64,000 nucleotides of DNA, taken from positions 62,001-126,000 of the forward strand of contig OY782758.1 of the NCBI GenBank assembly GCA_963678215.1, written 5' to 3'. The stretch is from Thiobius zoothamnicola (lineage in GTDB: Bacteria > Pseudomonadota > Gammaproteobacteria > Chromatiales > Chromatiaceae). Made by a program: the position numbers and the translations under genes. Of the stretch, positions 36,148 to 44,500 are shown one piece after another. Every line of letters starts with the position of its first letter. Positions within the stretch are counted from its first letter, which is position 1. Below the pieces are notes generated by a model. That model was not told the DNA's origin and ran no database searches. It saw nothing but the letters and a program-made list of their open reading frames with translations.

Positions 36148-36585
36148 TTATGCTTCTTTCTCAACATTACTTTGTTTCCTTGACATAGAGGCCCATGTTG
36201 AGTTCTCCTTTGAAATAAGCGATTCAACACGTTCTACTAACAAACGAAATTTATCTTTTGTATCATATGGTTTAACACAGGTAAGATAAATATATTTTTC
36301 GTGTTTTAATTGCTTAGCAGTTGTTCGATATTCAATCCAATTTTCCTGGTATTTGAATAAGGCAGTGATTGCTGCTGCAATTGCGATACAAACACCGAGA
36401 CTACCGATTCTCCATTGAGAATATGGGATTCTTTCTCCCATGCCAGACAAGAGTGGGATCAACGCAGCAGACACAATCTCTATTAATCTGAAAAACTTAA
36501 ACCATTTTTGATTGTGTTGACTTTTTCTACTATACCAAGCTAATTGATTATCAAGGCGATCTTTTAGGTATTCCTCTTCATTCAT
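36148..36585 (-). CDS. DUF4231/SLATT-type membrane effector
   Basis: 145 residues from ATG 36585, whose start codon overlaps the TIR gene's stop as ATGA. The N-terminal helix 'YLKDRLDNQLAWYSRKSQHNQKWFKFFR' precedes two transmembrane segments (about residues 35-50 and 60-80, 'IGSLGVCIAIAAAITALFKYQ'). A second helical region follows with 'WIEYRTTAKQLKHEKYIYLT'. This is the SLATT/DUF4231 layout, predicted to form pores that depolarise or permeabilise the membrane in abortive defence systems. The TIR partner would supply the signal. Known SLATT systems give the role; activity here is inference. Confidence 0.75.
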   Translation of the reverse strand: MNEEEYLKDRLDNQLAWYSRKSQHNQKWFKFFRLIEIVSAALIPLLSGMGERIPYSQWRIGSLGVCIAIAAAITALFKYQENWIEYRTTAKQLKHEKYIYLTCVKPYDTKDKFRLLVERVESLISKENSTWASMSRKQSNVEKEA

Positions 36586-36992
36586 ACCAGTTCTCTTACA
36601 GCTTTTATTATATTTTCCCGGTTCCAACTAACCATAGGAATCGATGAGGAATTTTGCACATTACGCGGAACACGCCGCTGACCCCATGGCTTAATCCCAA
36701 TTATTAGCTTCTCCATTCTTTGAGCTTCCTGGATTTCATAATCAATCCAATTGCTATGAGCCGCATACATGCCGCCTAGAATTATAATTATCTGCGCAGG
36801 GCGGATCTGCTTGGTAATACCTTTTTCAAGGCCTTTTTTTGTATTGTCAGGAAGAGCATCGTGACTTGGCACACTGCAATTACGCCATAAGAAATTCGAT
36901 TCCTTATCAAACCAACCCACCAATTTGTAATAGTGCTCGTTGTATTGCCATGCATGACTAATAAATATCATTCGTCTTTTCAAGGCTGGCAT
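36582..36992 (-). CDS. TIR-like (ThsB/DUF1863) sensor protein
   Basis: 136 residues starting at ATG 36992, with AGGAG just upstream. The sequence follows the ThsB-type TIR-like fold: strand 'MIFISHAWQYNEHYYKLVGWFD', then 'WRNCSVPSHDALPD', 'RPAQIIIILGGMYAAHSNWIDYEI' (the conserved Ser/Trp-Ile region) and 'LIIGIKPWGQRRVP'. In Thoeris systems such proteins sense phage and make a NAD-derived signal molecule. Here the downstream gene is a SLATT membrane protein instead of the usual ThsA. The ATGA overlap with that gene indicates a coupled two-gene operon. The region is AT-rich relative to its surroundings. Confidence 0.8.
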   Translation of the reverse strand: MPALKRRMIFISHAWQYNEHYYKLVGWFDKESNFLWRNCSVPSHDALPDNTKKGLEKGITKQIRPAQIIIILGGMYAAHSNWIDYEIQEAQRMEKLIIGIKPWGQRRVPRNVQNSSSIPMVSWNRENIIKAVRELV

Positions 36993-37193
36993 TTCTTTCT
37001 CCTACCTAAAGATAATAATCTGTTTTGGATAGTTTTATTCCGCCGGGATTCATATTATTTCCTTTTCTTGAAGTCAAAAAGGTTGATGTTGATCTTTTTA
37101 ACTTAGTTACGGTTCCGGTATTGACTGGTTGGGGAATTTTCCAGCACCGCAGTGTATTCATCGGCTGAATATTGCTTTTGAGATTTTAGATGA

Positions 37194-37688
37194 TCAATTC
37201 ATAGCAACGGGTTCGGTGTTAAACAGTTTCTTCTTGAAACTCAGCGCAAATTCATAGGCTTGCCGGTTCTCAGCGATATATTCTTCCAATACCTTGAGTG
37301 CCATAGCTTTCTTTTCCGGGTAATCTGAGGTTCCTGAATAAAGCCAGTTAAGCGCAAAATTTTCCAGGTAGGTATTAAATAAATCGGGTCTTTTTGTCAT
37401 TTCAGCGAAGAAGAAACCTGGATCGTCCAACATCACATCCAGCAGCCTGTCTTTAATCGTCAACCAATTTGCCGCAGGATTTCCAGATGCCAATTGATTG
37501 AGGATATTGGCCATATTTTCCTGCCGGACATAGGTTGAGAGATTGTTATTTTTTACGCTATCAAGCATTGAGAGCAGGTGAAAATAGCGATGATTGGCGG
37601 CTTCCATGGATTGGTCTGCCTGAATTAGAGTGGTATAGCAGAAGAAAATCGTTAAGCATGCTGTTGGCACCAGTTTGGTAAACATCAT
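37194..37688 (-). CDS. Exported protein of unknown family downstream of the DUF5675 gene
   Basis: 164 residues with a signal peptide (about residues 1-24, ending 'TTLIQA'). The mature part is mostly helical and acidic, with no motif I recognise ('QENMANILNQLASGNPAANWL', 'YIAENRQAYEFALSFKKKLF'). It lies 44 bases after a DUF5675 gene on the same strand. Like the exported pair after the lysozyme, it may protect the cell from its upstream partner in the periplasm (inference from arrangement only). Confidence 0.6.
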   Translation of the reverse strand: MMFTKLVPTACLTIFFCYTTLIQADQSMEAANHRYFHLLSMLDSVKNNNLSTYVRQENMANILNQLASGNPAANWLTIKDRLLDVMLDDPGFFFAEMTKRPDLFNTYLENFALNWLYSGTSDYPEKKAMALKVLEEYIAENRQAYEFALSFKKKLFNTEPVAMN

Positions 37689-37732
37689 CGTACATACACC
37701 TTGATATTATTTGGGATTCGAATCGCCTTGAT

Positions 37733-38074
37733 TCAGGCATTCAGAGCGGCAGATGAACTCCATATTTCATCGCCATGTCGGCTACTGCCAATTAGTATGC
37801 ATCCTGTTGTATCGGATATTCGATTTCCAGCATGGATTTCGATGGCGGTACGCCCATTTGCATCATCCAATAAAATAACCTTCCTGTTAAATTTTGGGCT
37901 GTCGTAGATTTTGGCGTGATATTCGCCTGCTGCGATTTTTCTATCGCCATTTCCCAGCGTGACGCCTTTGTCTATACCATTGAGGCGTATTTTTCCATGG
38001 ACAGACCCTGAAACAGGTATTGGTTTATCTCTGATAACTTCAATGGTGTCTATGGTGATGCTTCCACAAATCAA
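37733..38074 (-). CDS. DUF5675-family protein, possible cell-wall enzyme
   Basis: 113 residues. 'KIAAGEYHAKIYDSPKFNRKVILL', 'RTAIEIHAGNRISDTTGCILIGSS' is the DUF5675 signature, with invariant His and Cys residues resembling a L,D-transpeptidase-like active site ('IHAGN ... TGCILIG'). DUF5675 proteins occur in phages and toxin-rich islands and are presumed to act on peptidoglycan; this is not proven. Its ATG overlaps the tilS stop as ATGA, so it rides on the tilS transcript. An exported partner follows, giving an effector/immunity-like pair. Confidence 0.75.
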   Translation of the reverse strand: MICGSITIDTIEVIRDKPIPVSGSVHGKIRLNGIDKGVTLGNGDRKIAAGEYHAKIYDSPKFNRKVILLDDANGRTAIEIHAGNRISDTTGCILIGSSRHGDEIWSSSAALNA

Positions 38075-39393
38075 GATGGCTGATAAACCAAACGACTCAG
38101 GGTATCTCCAGGCAGTATCTCAATTTCTCCGCACAAACAATAATCCGCGATTGCAATCAGTCGTCCATCGGCATAAATCAAGGGTAGATAAGGTCGTCGC
38201 CAGGGTGGAATATGAAATGCCTGACAGAGTTTTTTAAAAGTGCGATGTCCTTGCCGACCTGCGGGTTGGCACATAATGCCTTCAGTGCGCCAGCCGATGC
38301 GGATTTTGCCGTTTTGCCATAGCCGGTCTGGTATCCCCTGATGTTCGTCTGGTTGTCGGGCCAAATGTCCGCAGCCTGCTGGTAATGCCAGTTTGGCGAT
38401 ATCCGGCCATGCCAAGGTCGTTTGGGGTGGTGGGGGTTGTCGGCGAGTTGTCAGCCAAAGTTCATCCCGGTAGCGTCTTAGCATGCATTCGCCCCAACTG
38501 ACTTGGGGAGAGGCGTCAGGGGCGGTATTGAGCAGGTTCTGTTCAATTTGGGCGAGATGTGCCTGGCGTGGTGTTGCATGGCCATTTTGCCGTACCCAGG
38601 TCCGAATGACCCAGGCTCGCAGGTTTTTATCCCGTTTTTTCAGTGCGTGGATAGACAGGCTGCCTTGCGGATTCAGGCATTGCTGGAGTGCTTCTTCAGC
38701 CTGCGCATGGATATTTGGCAGTGCCGCTGCTATATGGTTGGCGCTGCGCGATAGGGTTTTAGGGATGCCGGGCCAGCGTTTGCGCAACAATGGCATGATT
38801 TCATGGCGTAGATAATTCCGGTCGTGTTGGGTGTTCTGGTTGCTGGGATCTTCAATCCATTGCAGTTGATGTTTTGCGGCATAAGCCTGCAATTCCGTTT
38901 GTGGAAATGATAATAAAGGCCGTGCATGCCAGCCTTGTCGCCATGCGCGGCATGTGGGCATGGACGCCAGCCCGGCGATGCCAGCCCCCCTGAACATTTG
39001 CAGCAGTAAGGTTTCCGCCTGGTCATCAGCGTGGTGCGCGGTCAGTAGCATGCCGTTGTCCGGCAATGTCTCGGCGATGGTGGCATAACGCGCATCGCGC
39101 GCCATGGCTTCCAGGCTGACGCCCGCTTCCGGTTGTAGGTTCAGATGGCGTATTGCCAAAGGGATGCCTAATTGTTGGCAGATGTTAGCGCAGTGTTGCG
39201 CCCATTGGTCAGCTTCCGCTTGTAAGCCATGCTGGATATGTATGGCATGGACAGGTGCGTCCAGTTGGGTTTGCACGGTATGCATGAGGTGCAGCAGCAC
39301 ATGGGAGTCCAGGCCGCCGCTGTATGCCGCCAGGTAGGCGGCAGGTCGGGGGAATGATTGAAGGTGGGAGAGGAAAGATTGGCGAGTCAGCAA
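38071..39393 (-). CDS. tilS: tRNA(Ile)-lysidine synthetase
   Basis: 440 residues. The PP-loop SGGLDS is at residues 25-30, and the family motif 'HADDQAETLLLQMFRGAGIAGLASM' follows. C-terminal TilS domains contain 'KLALPAGCG' and the 'KLCQAFHIPPWRRPYLPLIY' end. TilS converts C34 to lysidine in tRNA-Ile(CAU) so that AUA is read as Ile, and it is essential. It follows accA by 8 bases on the same strand, the usual gammaproteobacterial order. Confidence 0.96.
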   Translation of the reverse strand: MLTRQSFLSHLQSFPRPAAYLAAYSGGLDSHVLLHLMHTVQTQLDAPVHAIHIQHGLQAEADQWAQHCANICQQLGIPLAIRHLNLQPEAGVSLEAMARDARYATIAETLPDNGMLLTAHHADDQAETLLLQMFRGAGIAGLASMPTCRAWRQGWHARPLLSFPQTELQAYAAKHQLQWIEDPSNQNTQHDRNYLRHEIMPLLRKRWPGIPKTLSRSANHIAAALPNIHAQAEEALQQCLNPQGSLSIHALKKRDKNLRAWVIRTWVRQNGHATPRQAHLAQIEQNLLNTAPDASPQVSWGECMLRRYRDELWLTTRRQPPPPQTTLAWPDIAKLALPAGCGHLARQPDEHQGIPDRLWQNGKIRIGWRTEGIMCQPAGRQGHRTFKKLCQAFHIPPWRRPYLPLIYADGRLIAIADYCLCGEIEILPGDTLSRLVYQPS

Positions 39394-39401
39394 ATCAGTC
39401 G

Positions 39402-40361
39402 TTATTGGCCATTCACCATGCCGTAGCTCATCAGGCGTTGGTGGCGATTCTCTAACAGCCGGTCCACCGGTTCGGGCGTCAGATTATCCAATGTTTCAAC
39501 CAGCGCTTGTTTCAGGTGGCGCGCGGTTATTTCATAGTCACGATGCGCACCGCCCAGTGGTTCCTGAACGATCTCATCAATCAGACCGTGTTTTTTCAGA
39601 TCCTGTGATGTGATGTTCATCGCTTCAGCGGCGAGCGGTGCTTTCTCGGCATTTTTCCACAAAATGGAGGCGCAGCCTTCGGGCGATATTACCGAATAGG
39701 TGCTGTATTGCAACATCATGACCCGGTCAGCAACGCCAATCGCCAAAGCGCCACCTGATCCACCTTCGCCGATCACCACGGCGATAATCGGGGTGCGTAA
39801 TCCGGCCATTTCAAACAAATTGCGCGCAATCGCCTCGCTTTGACCACGTTCTTCCGCGCCGATTCCCGGATAAGCGCCAGGGGTGTCAATGAAAGTGACT
39901 ACTGGCAGCCGGAAACGCTCGGCGGTGCGCATCAAACGTAAGGCTTTGCGATAACCCTCAGGCTTTGGCATGCCGAAATTGCGTTGAATTTTGTCTTTGG
40001 TGTCACGCCCTTTTTGATGGCCAATCAGCATCACCGGGTAGCTGTCGATGCGGCCAAGTCCGGCGACGATAGAAGGGTCATCCGCATAAGCGCGATCACC
40101 GTGCAGTTCTTCAAAGTTATCAATCAGCAGATTGATGTAATCCAAAGTATAAGGGCGCAGTGGATGGCGGGATAATTGAGAAATCTGCCAGGGCGTCAGG
40201 CTGCTGAAGATAGATTCCGTCAGCGACTGGCTTTTTCCTTCAAGGCGTTCAATTTCCTCTTGAATGTTGATTTCGTTATCATTACTGACTAAGCGTAGTT
40301 CTTCAATTTTGGCTTGCAACTCGGCGATGGGTTGTTCGAAATCAAGAAAATCAAGGTTCAT
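39402..40361 (-). CDS. accA: Acetyl-CoA carboxylase carboxyltransferase alpha subunit
   Basis: 319 residues from ATG 40361 (MNLDFLDFEQPIAELQAKIEEL), the standard family start; the frame extends upstream without need. Crotonase-fold motifs are intact: 'RPYTLDYINLLIDNFEELHGDR', 'GHQKGRDTKDKIQRNFGM', 'TPGAYPGIGAEERGQSEAIARNL', and 'GEGGSGGALAIGVADRV'. AccA pairs with AccD to transfer the carboxyl group from biotin to acetyl-CoA, the first committed step of fatty-acid synthesis. It is followed closely by tilS. Confidence 0.97.
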   Translation of the reverse strand: MNLDFLDFEQPIAELQAKIEELRLVSNDNEINIQEEIERLEGKSQSLTESIFSSLTPWQISQLSRHPLRPYTLDYINLLIDNFEELHGDRAYADDPSIVAGLGRIDSYPVMLIGHQKGRDTKDKIQRNFGMPKPEGYRKALRLMRTAERFRLPVVTFIDTPGAYPGIGAEERGQSEAIARNLFEMAGLRTPIIAVVIGEGGSGGALAIGVADRVMMLQYSTYSVISPEGCASILWKNAEKAPLAAEAMNITSQDLKKHGLIDEIVQEPLGGAHRDYEITARHLKQALVETLDNLTPEPVDRLLENRHQRLMSYGMVNGQ

Positions 40362-40476
40362 AAGTCTTCTTCTGGCAGTGCATTCCCGGGAAAAGGCGAC
40401 CTGCGGGCGGCAGGACATCCTCCATGATCAGATGTGCTGCAATGATACCTTAAATGAACCGTTTTATTAGACGGTA

Positions 40477-41037
40477 TTAAGTAAATAAATTATTCATCGC
40501 CCGATGGATTTCTTTGTTCACTGCCACACCGTCTTTATCCATCACCTGGTCAATCACCCAGCGGTTCATGGCCTGATCGCCCATGATTTGTTGTATTTCA
40601 TAACCGAGATGACGCATGAATGGATATGACGGGCCGTCTTCGTGATGGGCGAATTCCGCATATTCAGCACCGCGTTGATTCAACTTGTCGATGAATGGAT
40701 TGATGTAATCGCCCGGCCCGAGTAGATCCAAACTGTTATCTTGTAAATGGTTGGCCTGTTGTTTTGCCAGCAAAGTCACCAATTGCGCGCGCTCCGCCTC
40801 TTCCAGATGAAAGCGGATGTGTGCCAGACGATCCACGATCTGCAACTGAAAAATCAGATATTCGGTGATCACGGCCAAACGTTGTTCATCCGCGTCATAG
40901 ATGAAGTCTTCGCCATGCAGGTTAATCGCTTTGTCTTTTGCGATGCGCCAACTGATGAAAGCCAGCGCGCTTGCGATTTCTTCCAATGAACGCGCGGATT
41001 CGTCGTTATGCCAGTGGCTTTTGATACGTAATGCCAT
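40477..41037 (-). CDS. Conserved hypothetical protein
   Basis: 186 residues, soluble, mainly helical and rich in acidic residues and His. It has no signal peptide or transmembrane segment. Motif-like parts include 'SLEEIASALAFISWRIAKDKAINLHGEDF', 'FIDKLNQRGAEYAEF' and a C-terminal 'MNRWVIDQVMDKDG'. I do not recognise the family. It precedes accA-tilS on the same strand (115-base gap) and may share expression with it. Confidence 0.7.
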   Translation of the reverse strand: MALRIKSHWHNDESARSLEEIASALAFISWRIAKDKAINLHGEDFIYDADEQRLAVITEYLIFQLQIVDRLAHIRFHLEEAERAQLVTLLAKQQANHLQDNSLDLLGPGDYINPFIDKLNQRGAEYAEFAHHEDGPSYPFMRHLGYEIQQIMGDQAMNRWVIDQVMDKDGVAVNKEIHRAMNNLFT

Positions 41038-41478
41038 GCTCTGAGTCTATGCCTTATTTGAATATGGCGACAAAGTGTAATTTTTCCTTGTTTGCAAATA
41101 CGTCTTTATCCAGGTGGTTGCACCTGCGTTATTGTTCTATGATATTCGACTTTTCACTACGAAAAACTGGCTATCATGCCGTCTGACGTGGCAGGATGCG
41201 CGGCTGTTTCCGGCCAATTGTGTCTGACCACAGGGTCATATTGTAAAATTGGGTGCTTTGCACGGAAGAAACTTTTGTATGTGGGCAAGTCGGGAATGCG
41301 CAAAAAGGGAGTTTACAGGCCAGTAAATGACCGATTGAGCACATTTTTAGGTAGCCTGGATGTGAGAAGGCTTTCGGGTAAAGTGCTCGGGTTTAGATCG
41401 TCAATGGGGTATGCGCCCTGCTGACGGCCCAAGGGGATGGTGTCATCTTTCCTTTTGGAAAATGCTATCGGTTTTGTG

Positions 41479-41496
41479 CCCGCCGCAAGCGGCGGG
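41479..41496 (+). promoter_or_regulatory. GC-rich hairpin in the gltB leader
   Basis: CCCGCCGC (41479-41486) and GCGGCGGG (41489-41496) form a perfect 8-bp stem with only AA between them. It lies 44 bases before the gltB start and has no T run after it. It would be very stable in the leader RNA and could affect translation or transcript processing. The rest of the 41038-41540 gap has no gene I support. Confidence 0.45.
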
Positions 41497-41540
41497 GAAT
41501 TAAGATTAACCTCGTTTCTATTTCGGGTAAGGCGTAAAAA

Positions 41541-44500
41541 ATGAGTTACCACACGCTGCCATTACAACAAGGCTTGTACAATCCCGCCAATGAGCATGAT
41601 GCTTGTGGCGTTGGTTTCGTTGCCCACATCAAAGGGCGGAAGAGTCATGACATCGTCAGTCAAGGGCTGACGATTCTCAAACGTCTGCAACATCGGGGCG
41701 CAGTTGGTGCCGACCCGCGCGCGGGGGATGGGGCTGGTCTGCTGATGCAGATTCCCGATCGCTTTTTCCGTGCAGTGGTGGATTTCACTTTGCCGCTGGA
41801 AGGCCAGTACGCCGTTGGCATGCTGTTTTTACCTCAAGAAGCCGCCCAGCGCGCCACAGCACAGCGCATGGTTGAGCAGTTGATCGCGGATGAGCGACAA
41901 GATTTGCTCGGTTGGCGTGATGTGCCGGTGAATAATGCCAGTTTAGGCGATAGCGTGTTGCCCACTGAGCCATGTGTCCGTCAAGTGTTTGTGGCTTGCG
42001 GCGCGGATTGCGCCGATCAAGATGCTTTTGAACGCAAGTTGTTCATCATTCGCAAGCAAATTGAGAATCTGGCGCAAACTGTTCGTCAGGAAGGTGGTGG
42101 CGATTTTTATTTTTCGTCATTTTCTTCACGTACCTTGGTTTACAAAGGCATGCTGCTGGCTGATCAGGTCGGCGAATATTATCCGGATCTGGCCGATGAA
42201 CGCTTGGTTTCAGCGATGGCGCTGGTGCATCAACGTTTTTCCACGAACACTTTTCCGACCTGGAATCTGGCTCATCCATTCCGCATGGTTGCGCATAACG
42301 GTGAAATCAACACGGTTCGCGGCAATGTCAATTGGATGGCGGCGCGCAAGCATTGCATGCAATCTGAGATTCTGGGTGAGGATTTGGCGAAAATCTGGCC
42401 TTTGATTCCGGAAGGTCAATCTGACACGGCTTGTTTTGATAATGCCTTTGAATTATTGGTGATGGGCGGCTATTCCATGGCTGAGGCCATGATGATGCTG
42501 ATTCCCGAAGCCTGGGCCGGTAATCCGCAAATGGATGAACAGCGCCGCGCCTTTTATGAATACCACGCCGCCTTGATAGAGCCATGGGATGGCCCAGCCG
42601 CCGTCGCATTCACGGATGGCCGCCAAATTGGCGCCACGCTGGATCGTAACGGCCTGCGCCCGGCCCGCTACCTGATCACTGATGATGACTTGGTGGTGAT
42701 GGGTTCTGAAATGGGTGTTTTACCTATTCCGGAAGAAAAAATCATCAAAAAATGGCGTTTGCAGCCAGGCAAGATGTTCCTGATTGATATGGAAAAAGGT
42801 CGCATCATTGATGATGTCGAGCTGAAAGCCGAACTGGCTGGTGCTTTGCCTTATCAGGACTGGTTGGATAAATCGCAAATTCATCTGGAAGCGCTGCCCA
42901 GTGATGTGGAAGTGGCCAGCTTGGATGAACAGACCTTACTAAATCGCCAACAGGCTTTTGGCTACACTCAGGAGGATATCAAATTCCTGCTGACGCCTAT
43001 GTTGGTGACTGGCATGGAGGCGATTGGCTCTATGGGCGCGGATAATCCGCCCGCCGTCCTGTCAGACAAACCCAAACATCTGTCGAATTATTTCAAGCAA
43101 CTGTTCGCTCAGGTCACCAATCCACCGATTGACCCGATCCGTGAAGAGATTGTGATGTCCTTGGTCTCTCTGGTCGGGCCACGTCCCAATCTGTTGGGCT
43201 TGAAAGGCAATAACGCCAATATGCGGTTGGAATGCAAACAGCCGGTGTTGACCAATCTGGATTTGGAACGTATCCGCCATGTGGAAGAGTCCAGTGAGGG
43301 TGCTTTTCGTACCAAGACTTTGCCGATCACTTATTCAGTCAGCCAAGGCGAATCCAGTATGGCCTCTGCTTTGGATGCTTTATGCGCCAACGCGGAACAA
43401 GCTGTATTGGATGGCCACAATATCTTGATTCTGTCGGATCGCGCCGTGGATGCGGCAAATATCGCTATCCCTGCGCTATTGGCGACTTCAGCCGTGCATC
43501 AACACCTGATCAGTAAAGGGCTGCGCACGGAATCCGGTTTGGTCGTGGAGACCGGTGCCGCGCTGGAAGTGCATCATTTCGCCACTTTGGCCGGTTATGG
43601 AGCAGAAGCTATCAACCCTTATCTGGTGTTTGAAACCATCGAATCCATACTGCCCGATTTGCCCGATGCGCCAGACTTCGCCGAAGCCTGCAAGCGTTAT
43701 ATCAAAGCCGTGGGCAAAGGGTTATTCAAAGTCATGTCCAAAATGGGCATTTCCACTTACCAATCCTACTGCGGCGCGCAAATATTTGATGCGGTGGGTT
43801 TGTCCACGGCCTTTGTCACCCGTTATTTCACCGGCACACCAACCTTGATTGAAGGCGTCGGCCTGGATGAAATCGCCGCCGAAGCGCGACGCTGGCATCA
43901 CAATGCTTACGGGAATACGGCGATCTACAAACTGCACTTGGATGTGGGCGGTGATTATGCTTACCGTATCCGTGGTGAGGATCACATCTGGACGCCGGAA
44001 ACGATCAGTAAACTGCAACATGCGGTGCGTGGCGAAAATGCCGCCACCTATGCGGAATACGCTCAGTTAATCAATGAGCAAAACGAACGCTTGTTGACGC
44101 TACGCGGCTTGATGACGTTCAAATTCGCGGATGCGCCTGTACCATTGGATGAAGTGGAGCCTGCCAGTGAAATCGTCAAGCGTTTCGCCACGGGTGCTAT
44201 GTCGTTTGGTTCGATTTCGTATGAAGCGCACTCGACTTTGGCACGGGCGATGAATCAGATCGGGGGTAAATCCAACACTGGCGAAGGCGGCGAAGAGCCA
44301 GAGCGGTTTAACCCATTGCCGGATGGTTCCCGCAATCCCGAGCGCTCGGCGATCAAGCAAGTGGCGTCCGGGCGTTTCGGCGTGACCACTGAGTATCTGG
44401 TCAATGCGGATGATATCCAAATCAAAATGGCGCAAGGTGCCAAGCCCGGTGAGGGTGGTCAACTTCCCGGCCATAAAGTCAACCAGCAGATCGCCCGGGT

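Noticed and set aside
37690..37730. GATTCGAATC motif resembling a tRNA T-loop
   Set aside because: No acceptor, anticodon or D arms can be drawn around it.
33715..38074. Prophage remnant
   Set aside because: Apart from the lysozyme-like and DUF5675 genes there are no phage structural, integrase or replication genes.
41176..41424. Open frame upstream of gltB
   Set aside because: No ribosome site, Cys/Ser/Arg-rich composition unlike a real protein here, and it overlaps the probable gltB leader.
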